From Coptis chinensis (Eukaryota; Streptophyta; Magnoliopsida; Ranunculales; Ranunculaceae): a stretch of 64,000 nucleotides of DNA. This document shows positions 32,814 through 44,141 of this stretch, in pieces. The notes beneath the pieces were generated by a model. That model was not told the DNA's origin. It saw only the letters and a list, made by a program, of their open reading frames with translations, and ran no database searches. The translations under genes were made by a program, and so were the position numbers. Numbering within the stretch: position 1 is the stretch's first letter; each line of letters opens with the position of its first letter. The DNA is taken from NCBI GenBank assembly GCA_015680905.1, contig CM027381.1, positions 60,330,501-60,394,500 on the forward strand, given 5' to 3'.

Positions 32814-34839
32814 TTTTGAGGATATGACTATAAAGGACTCAAAAGTCTTGAGAATCTGACTTTAAAAGATTCACATTACGTCTTGGGGATCTGACGTATA
32901 AAGACCAAAAAATTTGATTTGAACTAATTGTATTTGATTTTCTCTATTTTGTGAGCTTAACCTTAACATGACAGAGAAAGATTAAAATACGGATATTCGG
33001 CATCAATGGTAATATCCTACCTTTTTCTCATCCATTTCATTTAATTCTTTATACATTGAGGTCAATGCATGCATAAGTAAGGGGAGGGTGTACTTGAGAA
33101 ATGAATTTCGAAAATTAGTTTTCAAAAACAAAAATATTTTTGTTTCTATCTCAGCAGCATGAGAAAAATGAATTTTAATGATGAGTTTGGGATATATATT
33201 CTATACTGCTTAGTGTTGAGTTTGATAGATAGTTGATATTATTGATTTCATTACGGCTTAGACTATTTATTATGCTCGGACATAGTTCTTGTTGATAGAA
33301 TTCTTTATCAAGGCACCACCATAGTACTTGGTCAGTTTTGTGTACTTTTGATAGAAGAGAGATTTAAACCATTAGTAAACTGGAAGTAGAATTTTTATAC
33401 TTAGCCCGAGAGACTTGGGATTTATACCAATTCTTTGGAGAGTTCTTACAAAAAATACGAGTCTTAGTGACTCAACATCTTTTAGTTCTCTATGTCGTTG
33501 TAATATAGTCTCATTATTCGTTGATTTGGTTAAATCATGAAGTGACATCAAGCTGGGGAGATAGCCATTAGGTCTTGTAGTCTATTCGAAACAGAGTATC
33601 ATACTGATAAGTCAAGTAGTGAGCCTATTCAGCCTTTATCCCACCTAGTAGGACCATTATGTTAAACCATTTTGAGCCTTACATCAAGCCATTTCTTCCA
33701 AAACCATTTATCATTTACCCAACATCAGACAAGGAGTATAGCCAAAAACCTTTATCAGCCATACCCATATGTTTCTAAGTATACGAGGGGCACAAGGAGG
33801 AAGAAAGAGCACGAAAGGAAGATTAAAAGGAAATATCAGAGAGATACAATGAAGACCATCATTCTGTTCAAAGTGAAAGAAGCTATTGGAAAATAAGCAT
33901 ATCCAGTACTAATCAAGGATATACCATTGAGTTCAAAAAAAAAAAAAAAAAAAGTAGAACAGAATGGATGGAAAACTTAAGACAAAAGAAGAATTTTCCC
34001 TGCAATACATAATTTGATGAAATCTTTCAAAGAACATAGCAAACCTTTTATTGTTTTTTAGAAACAACCTCTGAATCCTTTTTACCTTTTCTTCATAAAC
34101 CATGACCCAAGCCAAGTTACAACCCATGACTTATCACTACAATATGGTATGAAGTCTAGAATAGGTGAGAGGATGCTAAAGTGAAGGACCCAACACTTCA
34201 TATGTGATTGACATTCTTTCCATGAAACTATTGTCATCTAGAAGTCTATTTTTCAAGGTAGTATGTGGGATGTTCGTATTCATTATTCTTTTCCCCACAT
34301 ACATGAAGTAAAATAGTATACCATCTTCTGAGAGATTCTTTCTGAGAGTATGACCGGTGAGGATTGAAAGTCGAGATTATCTATCTAAAGTTAAACTAGG
34401 CATTCCGTTTCTTGGATAGGAGAGTATAGGAGATTTATTAAGTACACATATAAGCCTTGATTGAGAATTTTGTCAATTTTTACTATCTCCCATCATAATC
34501 TATGAGTCTTTGCAGCATTGTAGTTAGCAATAGAGATCGTCTGTTGGAGTAAGCACTAAGTGGGTAAGGAATTTCTCTCTCTGAAAAATAATAACATTCT
34601 TGTACATGCTATTCATTGATTTTGTGGGTATATCACATGAAAACCCTCACGAGACTATAACTCATCCTTTTTTGGGAACTTCAACGTTTAAAACCTTGAT
34701 GCATATGGTAAATACAATCGCGATGCCTAGTAAAGAGAGTTAGGATTTTATTTTTGCTATTAGGATGTGATTTTGATCACTTATCTATTTTTTTTATCTT
34801 ATTTGCTAAGAAACTAGCAAAAGGCTAATTGGGGGTTTG
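32814..34839 (+). other. G1-B 3' noncoding region with two polypurine tracts
   Basis: No gene. Purine tract AAGGGGAGGGTG at about 33079-33090 after the ATTGAGGTCAATGCATGC block; terminal polypurine tract TTGGGGGTTTG at 34829-34839. A19 at 33936-33954 marks the site where the related copy G1-A carries the LINE type 2 insertion. It matches 5290-6411, 7999-8307 and 14257-14837 in order. Confidence 0.75.
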
Positions 34840-35051
34840 TGATAAGAGCTCAAAAAGTACAATTTAACCCTCGATTATGCCTCTTGTTTAGCCATCTTAG
34901 TGGACTAATAATATTTGTAAGTTATGTTTTATGATTCTACAGGTGAAAAAGAGATTTTTGTGGATTATTATAAAAAAAAAAGGGGTAAAACAGAGCAATT
35001 TGGAGCATTAAGGATCACATGGGAATCCCCGTGGACAATCATGGAGAAGGT
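34840..35051 (+). mobile_element. G1-B 3' LTR, first part
   Basis: Starts TGATAAGAGCTCAAAAAGTA and is broken after CATGGAGAAGGT by N2. The sequence resumes at 47566 with AAGACCAAGGAATT; the unbroken LTR reads GAGAAGGCTAAGGAATT (about 15031). Confidence 0.85.
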
Positions 35052-36706
35052 TGATAAGAGCCCAAAACTGTAGTTTTAACCCTGTAACAGTCATACTTTT
35101 AGACCAATTATGTGAGTAATAATTAAAAGTTAACACTGATTACGTGTTTTTATGCATTCCAGGCTTCAAAGTCCATTATGTGCATAAATGTGCCACTTTA
35201 GCGAGATAAAGGAGCAAAGGTCGGTTACTAAGGATTTCCGTGATTAAAGGCCAAGATTCAAGAAGACAAAGCCTTTCTAAAAGCCCGATCAAAAGCTGAA
35301 AAGTCGACACGGGCAGAAACAGCACACAAAGTCAGCAGAACTTCCGAAGGCCGTATCTTTGGACTTAGACCTTGGAAGGGGGCCTCCCTTATGTCAAAAC
35401 GACCGTCTCGGAAAGAGCTTTCCAATGGTCTAAGGCTTGATCCAATCAGAGGAGTAGAAGTAGATAAAAGTCTGCTGAAGCCAACTGCAGCTGAAGAAGC
35501 CTTTTTGGACTGAAAGTATTGGGTTTTGGGCCTGATTCTCTGGCCCAAAACATGGCTCCAACCCCATGCACTATTTTTGGATCTGAAAACATATAAAAAC
35601 AAAATCTTAGCTCTTTGTTAAAGGTAGATAGTTAATGGTAGCTAGTTAGACCTAAAACTATAGATAATTCTAGATCTAGTTTTCATGTAATAAAATTAAG
35701 TTTAGCTTAAATTCAATTATTGTTTTAGATTAATCTTTAGAATCATTGTTCTTCATTAGTTTGATAAATAAAATAGCTAGTTTGTCAATTTCGATTCCTA
35801 TCATTTACAATTGTTTAGATCTAAATTCCCTTATTACGTAGATAGCTAGACCTAGATTAGTTAGATTATTAATTTAGTATTTGAATCATTGTTTTATTAT
35901 TCATTAGATTAATAAAATAGTGTTCTCCATAATCTAGTTTCATTTCCATTAATTGTTTAATTTCAATTCCTAGATTTAATTATTTGTCATTATTAGTTTA
36001 ATTCAATTATTGCATTAGTAGTTTTGAATTGAGTTTAAACAAGCAAAGTTTCAATCTTTATATCATGTCTTGTTTGAATTCCATTGGGAATAATAGCGTG
36101 ATGATTCTCAGCTAAACCTCCATTTGAGGGTGTTGAGAAGCCTTGATGAAAGCTTGATCCCGATTATCGTAGAGCCGTCATAATTTCCTTTCCACTCTAG
36201 AAATGATTAGTTCACCATGAGAATGGGTGTAATCGTTCACATGCTAATTATGAATTGGTAGAAATGCCATGTGTAATTAGGGATTAGGAGTAACAGATTG
36301 TTCTCGAGGAGCAGTTTAATTGGATTACCGACGATTTGTCGTTAGTAGGATTAAGTCGAAGTTAAGGTGGAATCAATCCCCCTCAACTCCTTATCATAGA
36401 ATCGACGTAGCATTCCCATAGTTGTTCTAATAGTCGACTAGTTGCATCTTGTGGGTAGTTGTATCGTAGTCTAGTTGCCATTTCGTAAATCTCTCATTAG
36501 ACTTTAGTTAAGTTTACTTATACGTAGAGAACACAGCATGCGGAAGGACTAGGAGTGGAACGAATCACTCTACTCCACTATATCTCATAGGATTGAGAGT
36601 AGAAATCTTTAATAAATCTTAGGCACATAATATAGTTATAGTTTACTTACGTTTTGAGTTTTATAGTTCATTTCGTAGGTAAACTATTCATTTTTATGTT
36701 TTATAA
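35052..36706 (+). mobile_element. N2 5' LTR
   Basis: TGATAAGAGCCCAAAACTGT to TATGTTTTATAA (the last bases are TATCA in the 3' LTR), 1655 bases. TATA block TATAAAAA at 35592-35599. Confidence 0.92.
35592..35599 (+). promoter_or_regulatory. N2 LTR TATA box
   Basis: TATAAAAA in the family context GAAAACATATAAAAACAAAA, about 540 bases into the LTR. Same position class as in the other N LTRs. Confidence 0.6.
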
Positions 36707-36708
36707 AA

Positions 36709-36726
36709 TGGCGCCGCTGCCATCTT
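36709..36726 (+). other. N2 primer-binding site, tRNA-Asp type
   Basis: TGGCGCCGCTGCCATCTT, two bases after the LTR. Identical to the sites of N1 and N3. Confidence 0.88.
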
Positions 36727-37259
36727 AGTTTCACTTTCGCATTGTTTTCGTAGTATAAGTACTCTTCTTAAAGTCCCATTAAACCCACCCACCCTTGTTT
36801 GATTCATACTGTGGTTGTCCGTTTCAGCATTGAAAACTTCTAAGAAAAAAATTGCACGGAGCGAGCGACGACTTCAAAAAAGGAGCGCGACCGCGCTTCA
36901 AGTTATTGGAAGCCGAAGCACGACCCGCCAAGTTAAAGCGAACCCGCGCCCGCAACAAACACTGTAACTTAAACTTACACTGAGCGCGACCCGCTTTAAA
37001 GTGGCGCACACCGCTACGAGCTGAATTTTGCCGGATTTCCACAGGTTTGATTCGAACTTCGATTTTTCAAGTTTTTCAGTGTTCTAACTTGTTATATACA
37101 CTGAACACGCATAAACAAGACGCTATTCATAAGCGAAGCAAGGACGTAATCAAGTATTCCTTTCTTCCACACCTCGCATCTCATGTTAGAGGTTTATACT
37201 AGTATATCAGGATTGTTTGGAGTGTTGACGTAATTAGCTAAGTTTGATCTTAGCCTTGT
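36727..37259 (+). other. N2 leader with GCGC-rich island
   Basis: Untranslated leader. GC-rich patch 36855-37020 with many GCGC/GCGAC motifs (for example GGAGCGCGACCGCGCTTC), matching in character the leaders of N1 and N3. No gene. Confidence 0.6.
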
Positions 37260-38913
37260 ATGAGATTAAGATCTGGTCGAACAAAAACACCGAGCATAAT
37301 TACACAGCAACATCAACAAGCACGCCTATCTAGTATACCACTCATTGCACCTCTAGCTACTATTCCACATACTCTACCTGACACAATGCCCGACGAATGA
37401 GAGACTCCTCTCTCAGACTTTTATAAAGCCTTGAGTGATAGCCCCAAATCTTGCATCGTTCTAGCAGACCTAGTGGGGGATTTCCGAATCCCCCCAAATA
37501 TTTTTAATTTGTTACCTGTTTTTCATGGTTTAGACCATGAAAAACCTTATCAGCACATGCGTAGGATTGAACAAGTCCTTACATCATTCCATCATCCTAC
37601 GGTTGGTGCGGAACAAATTAAATTGAGGGTAATCCCTTTCACCTTAGCCGATAAGGCGCCTTGGTTAACGCCTGGCCTAGCCCTAATTCGTGGACTCGTC
37701 GGGCTAAACTTGTTCAATTGTTTATGGAACATTTTACCCACCCCTAAAGACGGATGAGATGCTTTCCAAGATTAATTTCTTTTCGACAAAATCCTCATGA
37801 ATCATTTTCGAGGCTTAGAATCATTTCACCGATCTCCTTATAGAGTGTCCACATCATAACCTAGCGAAAAGACACATTAGTTCGCGGCCTTTTCAAAGGA
37901 CTTCTACACCACCATAAAGAAGTCCTTGACATAATGAATGGGGGTAGTTTCTTAAGTAAAGGAGCCTCGGAGGCTTCTAAATTTATAGAGGATCAAACTA
38001 AGCGAAATAACAACTGGGGGGTAGTGACGATATCCACCGGCTCGCTAGTTCTTCTAATACCGTTAAGGTCGCCGGTATATTTGTAATCAAACATGATCCC
38101 AAGCTTAAAACTCTAATCGAATCACTCACTAAAAAGGTAGAGGCCATTTCTATTCAACAAAAGCCTATCCCCGTCATGAATGTAAATTCAAATCCATGTA
38201 GTTTCTGTTGGATCCCTGAGCATCCCGACTTCCACTGTCCTATAGCCTATGAACAAGCTTGTTCCATTAATAGTGAACCTAACGCCCCTTGGAGACAAAA
38301 TCCCAACTTCAGTTGGAGAAATAACTAACACGTCACACCTCCAGGGTACAACAATCAATATGTTAGGCCAACGCACAGTTTTATCCAAGCTCCACCACGA
38401 CAAGGACAAGGCCAGGGTAATTTTAATAATTACAACAACCAAGTGCAACCTCGACAAGGTCAAGGACAAGGTCAAGGTAGTTATAATAATTATAATGCTA
38501 ATAGAGGTATCGTCCCGGTAAATAATAACTATCAAAATCCGCCAATAAATAATTTCGCGAGATAGTTCCGTCCACACCACCCGCGGACTACTACACCCAC
38601 ACAACCGGATCGTCTTGACACCTTCATACAAGTGAGCCAAAAACTTTTCCAAACCATGGCTCAATCTAACCAATAGCTTCTACAATCCGTAAATAATTTA
38701 AGCCAACAGTTGACCCAAGATAAAGCACAACCCAAAGGTGTGTTTCCAGGACACGCAATACCTAATCCTAAAACAACAAACACAGCCTCTGAGGTAACCG
38801 ATAATACTAGTAATGAATATGAAAATGTAGGTGAGCTAAAGGCCATTACCACTCTCCATTCTGGCAGAGTGGTTGATAACAAAGTAACTATCCTATTGTT
38901 ACCCCACCAGTAG
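37260..38913 (+). pseudogene. N2 gag, broken
   Basis: ATG at 37260 opens MRLRSGRTKTPSIITQQH, homologous to N1 gag. A TGA interrupts near 37397, after which FRIPPNIFNLLPVFHGLDHE and the capsid-like region follow, with shifts near 37665 and 37760-38040. A zinc knuckle CSFCWIPEHPDFHC lies at about 38197-38240. It is followed by a Gly/Gln/Asn/Tyr-rich stretch (about 38395-38520) built on RQGQGQGNFNNYNN-like units, a low-complexity region that could aid assembly. The last open part is 38710-38913. Broken in at least four places; family Athila-type Gag. Confidence 0.82.
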
Positions 38914-39080
38914 CCCCTACACCTGCTATTTTACTAGATACCGAAATAGAAACTGAAGAACCTACCACTGTAGAGGTACCAGTTACAACACAACCTAAGA
39001 AACAAAAAGCCAAGGTTAAACATCCAGGTGATACCATTGCTAAATATAGACAGAAGCCACCGTTTCTATAAAAATTAGCC

Positions 39081-40508
39081 ATGTTAACTAGGGATACTAA
39101 TTATGAGGAGATTAGGGATGTTTTCAAGAATCTAACTATAAACCTCCCCTTCCTTGAAGCTATTAAAAAGCTACCACACCATGCTAAGTTTCTTAAGGAG
39201 TTGTGTACTACTAGGCGTAAGACCAATATACCAAAAGACGCATTTTTAACAGAACAATTCCCAACTCTATCTGAACATAATGGAATTGTTAAGTACAAGG
39301 ACCCTGGTCGTCCTACTATACAATGCACCTTAGGAGATTCTTGTACGACGACCGCGTTATTAGACCTGGGGGCTAGTGTTAACTTACTCCCATTTTATTT
39401 GTATAGACAAATAGGTCTAGACAAGATGCAACCCACTAAAATGACGTTGCAATTAGCTGATCGGTCTATTAAGTATCCTAAGGGTGTGGTCGAAAATGTG
39501 CTGGTAAAAGTTCAGGATTTCTACTATCCGGCTGATTTTGTCATCCTCGATACAGAAGTCGCTAACGATTCTGTCCCGATCATCTTAGGGCGTTCTTTCC
39601 TGGCAACTACCAATGCGCTCATTAATTGCCGCGATGGTTCAATGTCCATGTCTTTTGGCCATCTTGCTGTTGAAGTAAATGTTTTTAAAACAAAGACACA
39701 TTTACCCGATTCGTCTATGGATAGAGAGGTTAGCATGATCGAGAGCTTCGCTCGAGATTATTTCAACAACACATTCCCTGATAATCATATGCCCAAATTT
39801 CTTTCCTTTCAAAGTTCAGACTCCAACATTTTCATCCCTACACTAGTCGATACACATATTACGGATGAGGATGAGATAGATGACTTTCTCAAAGATATAG
39901 AGGACTATCATAGTAACGTGGATATGACCAATCTAGATGAGGAATTCGATGAGTTTCTTAGAGCAGGTGATGATTCACCCAATCAAGAACTACTTTGCAC
40001 AACATCTACCTCGACTCCCCTCCTTCCACCCTTTCAAAGGGATCTCGAGTTTGCACTCGATCCTTTTGTTTCTTCTGTGCTTCATAATTTTTTAAATCCA
40101 TCTAGTAAACAAATACTTCAGAAGAACAAAGCATTTGACACCTTCATTTTCAGACTTGAGACAGTCTCTACCTACACCATGGATGAGTTTTGTGCTAAAC
40201 CTACATCCTCATTGTTTACATGCTTTCCTTCTACAACTTATCCATATCCACCATATCTTCCACAACCATTCATTTTTCCACACTTATTCACTAAGACACC
40301 CTCTCGTTCAAAAATGAAAAAGAAGGTGCATGCCAGGTTACGTTATAGGTCTATCCGACTTCGCTGTCAGTTCACTAGGTTGCGTCATAGGAAATCTTGG
40401 TGCTTGATTGTGTTTGGATATGTTTTCTGTGATATTTATTTATGGAATGATCCACAACTATTTCGGTTGTTGATATATGATAAACTGCATGTTCATACAT
40501 ATGTCTAG
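39081..40508 (+). CDS. N2 protease with long C-terminal tail (Gag-Pro 3' part)
   Basis: A 475-residue open frame. Residues 1-30 (YEEIRDVFKNLTINLPFLEA) join to Gag; LLDLGASVNLLPFYLY (Asp about 95) is the retropepsin active site; MTLQLADRSIKYPKGVVENV and VPIILGRSFLATTNALINC form the rest of the fold. From about residue 215 an acidic and Ser/Pro-rich tail follows, with SIESF/MIESF and YPYPPYLPQPFIFP blocks also found in N1 and N3. The frame ends about 240 residues after the protease fold with no RT. It may once have been fused to gag; the ATG used here is only the first in the open stretch. This is the least damaged coding piece of family N. Confidence 0.75.
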   Translation: MLTRDTNYEEIRDVFKNLTINLPFLEAIKKLPHHAKFLKELCTTRRKTNIPKDAFLTEQFPTLSEHNGIVKYKDPGRPTIQCTLGDSCTTTALLDLGASVNLLPFYLYRQIGLDKMQPTKMTLQLADRSIKYPKGVVENVLVKVQDFYYPADFVILDTEVANDSVPIILGRSFLATTNALINCRDGSMSMSFGHLAVEVNVFKTKTHLPDSSMDREVSMIESFARDYFNNTFPDNHMPKFLSFQSSDSNIFIPTLVDTHITDEDEIDDFLKDIEDYHSNVDMTNLDEEFDEFLRAGDDSPNQELLCTTSTSTPLLPPFQRDLEFALDPFVSSVLHNFLNPSSKQILQKNKAFDTFIFRLETVSTYTMDEFCAKPTSSLFTCFPSTTYPYPPYLPQPFIFPHLFTKTPSRSKMKKKVHARLRYRSIRLRCQFTRLRHRKSWCLIVFGYVFCDIYLWNDPQLFRLLIYDKLHVHTYV

Positions 40509-41252
40509 AGGAAGTCTCGGGAATCTAACTTTAAAAGACCCACTAAAAAAAAAAACAAATTTTCTAAACTCTGTTGTAAAAACTTGTTTGGGGGTGGGGT
40601 GTTCGTGTTTCCATCCTATAATGTTTAGGTCCCATTAGAGTTGCTTAGGCCGTTTAATTGTATTTTGATTCGGGTTGACATAATCTATGAATTTAGAGTT
40701 CATTCGTTCGCATAACGTATGTCATGCACGCACATCGAGGTGTTTTCCACTATCTTATATGTCATCCACGGTCGGAATAGAGTGTTTTATGGATCATTGG
40801 ATTGGAAATTCTCTCCTAATCATTTCCATATCTCATTCGCAAAAAATCGGACCGTAACGGCGGCAATATTAGTTTGAAGTGGCTAAAAATCGAAAAATTA
40901 GAAAATTTCGAATTGGGCTTTGGGCCCACTTGCTACAAGACTGCAGCACCCCACTCTTGCTCCACACCAACATTCGTCCTTCATCTTCTCAAACCGCCAT
41001 TATCAAACAAAACCAAAACTTCAAAACCTAAATCAAAAAATTAAAAAGAAACCTAATTAAACCCACGCTGCATTCAAATCAAGTTCAAATCTTCTAAAAA
41101 CAAACCACCACCAAATCCACCAACTTACATCACCAAAACCCACCGACAATAAAAAAATTAAGTTGTCGCTACCACCACCGCACCACCACCACCACCGTTT
41201 GTTTCATTCGGTTGACTTAAATTCCAACCCCCACTACATTCCAAACACTCCA
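40509..41252 (+). promoter_or_regulatory. N2 spacer before ORF-A with polypurine-like tract and promoter-like DNA
   Basis: A polypurine-like TTGTTTGGGGGTGGGGT lies at 40584-40600. Further on, GGGCTTTGGGCCCACTTG (about 40915-40932) contains a TGGGCC/GGCCCA site of the kind common in plant housekeeping promoters, followed by a C/A-rich segment (40940-41160) like a plant 5' UTR. N3 has the counterpart GGGCTTGGGCCCAACC at 59106-59121 on the minus strand. Promoter activity is inferred. Confidence 0.4.
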
Positions 41253-42372
41253 ATGGCTCAACAACGCCGAATTTTGTCGAGCAAGCATTTATCGGCGACC
41301 ACTTCGCTACCATTTTACGGTGACAAAATGATCGAAGAGAGACTGAATAGCTTGTGGTACTTAACCGAAGCCTTTACCAAGAAGACTTAGTCCGACGGTT
41401 TTACAACACGAAGGAGGTGGAGGGGCGTAGAATTTTTGTTATGGTGGCGAAGAGGAGGAAGGAAATAACTGGCTGGGTTGTTGGTCGAGATTCTAGGCAT
41501 TTCGCCTAGAATCCATCCGATGTCACGTTACAGAGTCCCAATATAATGGGGTAGAGCCGTTGATGCACGGAGTTATTACCATCGGGAACTACAATGCTAA
41601 CTCGCGATTTGTTCGCCAGCATCCCTCAGCCCAACCAAACCGGGCTGTTTCGGTGGATTGGTCGGAATGTCCTAGGAAAGGAGAAGGTCGGCGACATCGG
41701 TCCGAATCGCCTCCACATTTTATGGATACTCCAGAGCAGAAGTACGAAGTTCTCAGATCTTGGAGTTTTTACTTAACATGATTAGGCGTAGTAGGAAGTC
41801 CGTTGCACCTCTCCCCCGTGGTTGATAACCAAGATCATGTTAAAGTTGAGAGTTTCTTCGGCCTAATGGGATAGATTTACCTCACCCCCGCACCCAAATC
41901 CCCTGATCTATAAGGATTGTGTCCAACGTTTGGAGGTTGCCCGAGGATAGGGAAGAGGATGAGGAGGATGGTGGAAATAAGAATGCCTCGGAGGATGAGG
42001 AGGACTTGACTTGTTTTGATGTCGATGCTAGAGAGGTGTTTGTCGATGAGGAACGCATGGCCGTAATTCATAGTGGCGCGCTCACTCAACACTATCTCGC
42101 GAAGACCTCCGGATTTCGACAGCTACTATCCATCATAACTTTGAGATCCGATCCTAGCGGGAGGACAAGCGTGGGAAGAGAAGATGAGGGAAGCTAGAAG
42201 CCGGCCGGCCGACATGATTTGCACGATTCCCGATTCCCCACGGGATTCTCCTTCCGAGGACACACCATCGAGGCACGAAAGGCCGTCGCCGAAAGATCTA
42301 ATGGTGCCGCCCATCGGGGAGTTCAGGAGCCATCTCCTGAGCGTGTGCCCTCCGCTACCAGTACTGAAGTAG
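41253..42372 (+). pseudogene. N2 ORF-A, degenerate
   Basis: Starts at ATG 41253 (MAQQRRILSSKHLSATTS); N3 has the same start MAQQRRI at 58745. The first frame stops at 41390 after a one-base shift; the next frame holds EDLVRRFYNT and GRRIFV, a spacing that reminds me of the plant transposon protein domain found in the 3' ORFs of Athila elements. Later parts hold an acidic stretch EDREEDEEDGG (about 41940) and a C-terminal region ending at 42372. At least three shifts or stops. About 370 codons if unbroken; no enzyme motif seen. It is not part of gag or pol. Confidence 0.55.
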
Positions 42373-43208
42373 TTAGGGATAGTATAGCTTGATGTTTTTG
42401 TAGTTTTATTATTGTTAGTTGTTTTAATGTAAGTTTTAATTCCGTAATTTGGATTTTGTAGTAAAAGGGCATTTAATGCCAATATTAATATAATGTCGTT
42501 ATTTTCATTGTGCGGGTTGTTTAATATTGATCCCACCTTCCCAAATTGTTTGGGGGTGGTGTTATCTATTCCAGCATGATTTTTATATGACCGTCGTTTT
42601 AGAAGTTATTGCGGAGTCAGGGTGAAAATATGGCTGTTTAGGCATATCTATGAATAAGTATCATGGTAGGATGAAATCTCCATAAAATAGGTAGATTCTA
42701 TCCTGAATTCAACCTAAAAGATACTAGGTTTGTTTTAGAATCAAGAAAATGATTGTTTCCGTTTTCGGGTTTGGAAATTTTAGTATTTTTGAAAACTGCC
42801 GTAAAAACTTTTTGGCAACTTCCCGATCCGTTTTAGCAACTTAAAACCTATATAAACTTCATTCATTCTACACTCACAACCCACACTACACCTAACTTCC
42901 ATCACTCTCACCTTTCACTCCCACGTTTGCCACGTTTCGTCTCATTTTTCGATCTTCAGCACCTCGGAGTGCACCTGCGCCCCAGAGGAGCGCACTCGTG
43001 CCCTACACATTTGTCAGAATTTTGTACAGAGCGCACTTGCGCCCAAGGTAAGCGCGACTCGCGCTCAAACACTGGAATTCCAAATCATCGAGACTCGCTT
43101 CAAGTGGGAGCGACTTTCTGGCCCCGACTTCGCGTGGACCAGAAAAATTCCAGTTTTCTGCGGGTTGTTCCCTGGTCATTTGCAGCTATTCCAGAGCGTA
43201 ATTTTGAG
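42373..43208 (+). other. N2 spacer before ORF-B
   Basis: Contains a polypurine-like TTGTTTGGGGGTGGTG at 42546-42561, a TATA box (42849-42856), a C/A-rich initiator-like segment and a GCGC-rich patch (42960-43140) similar to the leader upstream of gag. Conserved in order in N3. No gene. Confidence 0.6.
42849..42856 (+). promoter_or_regulatory. Putative internal promoter TATA box of N2 ORF-B
   Basis: TATATAAA in AAAACCTATATAAACTTC, followed about 25-40 bases on by a CA/TC-rich segment (ACACTCACAACCCACACTAC), as at plant Pol II start sites. N3 keeps the same box and following segment at 57106-57113 on the minus strand. The distance to the ORF-B ATG is about 350 bases. Confidence 0.5.
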
Positions 43209-44141
43209 ATGACATCTCCTATATTGATACCGGAATAGTCTTTCGAAGATTTGTTCCAAAGCACTACTTATGGTGCTTGGTTTCGCGAGGCGATCACATA
43301 CGTTGGCTGGGAAGCGCTTATGGTAAGACCCAATGCACTTTATTCTCCAACACTAGCATCTTATTTTTATGATAACTGCATTTTCTTTGAGAGACTAGAT
43401 GGAGAACACTTGTTCTCCATCAACATTGATGATGAACCAATGGAAATTACCAGGTTCTTGCTAGCATTTGTTCTTGGACTTGCTATGCCCAATTTGAAAT
43501 ACAAGACCCATGGTGCTATTGGGTAGATAATATGTATGTCTACACTTATGAAGTTTTGCATGAGTCCTATGGGGCGGAATTTTCCGTATCGAGGACCAAG
43601 GGGAATATAACGCCGCTTTGGTAGCCCGGTCCATGAACATAGGAACCGCTCGCTTTTGGATCATGCTAAATATTTAGGGGAATGGCTTTTTTTCTTACGT
43701 GAATGATGCCACTTTGCGGCGTCTTCCTTACTTTTTAGCCACGGGACGATGTGCCATGACCTTCCCGAACCGGATGTCTAGTTTAGCACGAGCCCATAGC
43801 ATGAGGCATAAGTATCTTCTTATGCATGTTCTAATTTCCCGTATTATGTTATGTTTCTTTCCTGTTTTTTGTACACGTTTTCACGGATTGGATTACGGGT
43901 CGACGCTGCACGACCCACCAATAGTATTATTCGATCTTTCCGTAATGACTTGACAAAGGGTGGAGGATACAACCTCATCAGGTTGCACCCTACACCCCGT
44001 CGTAACCAAGTGGCGCTTTAATAGGTTAGCAATAATAGATGATAAATGGCGGGAAGCCCGGCAAATTATCATGGTATGGCAGATCTAAAGGAACCTCACT
44101 TCTTTATAGAAGAAGAGGATGAGGAGGATGATGATGAATAA
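43209..44141 (+). pseudogene. N2 ORF-B, degenerate
   Basis: ATG at 43209 (MTSPILIPE, then stop) continues in frame with MFQSTTYGAWFREAITYVGW and IDDEPMEITRFLLAFVLGLA to a stop near 43526. A later frame has WIMLNI, MNDATLRRLPYFLATGRCAM and MRHKYLLMHVLISRIMLCFF, and the end (44100-44141) is acidic, FIEEEDEEDDDE. N3 has a matching ORF with the same blocks. About 310 codons if unbroken. The hydrophobic VLISRIMLCFFPVFC stretch could be a buried helix or a membrane segment. It may be related to the plant transposon protein domain of Athila 3' ORFs, from memory only. Confidence 0.5.

Noticed and set aside
36824-37042. An Arg-rich open frame on the minus strand in the N2 leader
   Set aside because: It arises from the GCGC-rich patch, which keeps frames open; no homologous frame in N1 or N3.
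42927-43238. Open frame of 103 codons before ORF-B (MPRFVSFFDLQHLG...) as a separate gene
   Set aside because: It runs through the GCGC-rich leader, and the N3 counterpart has no matching protein; better seen as leader sequence.
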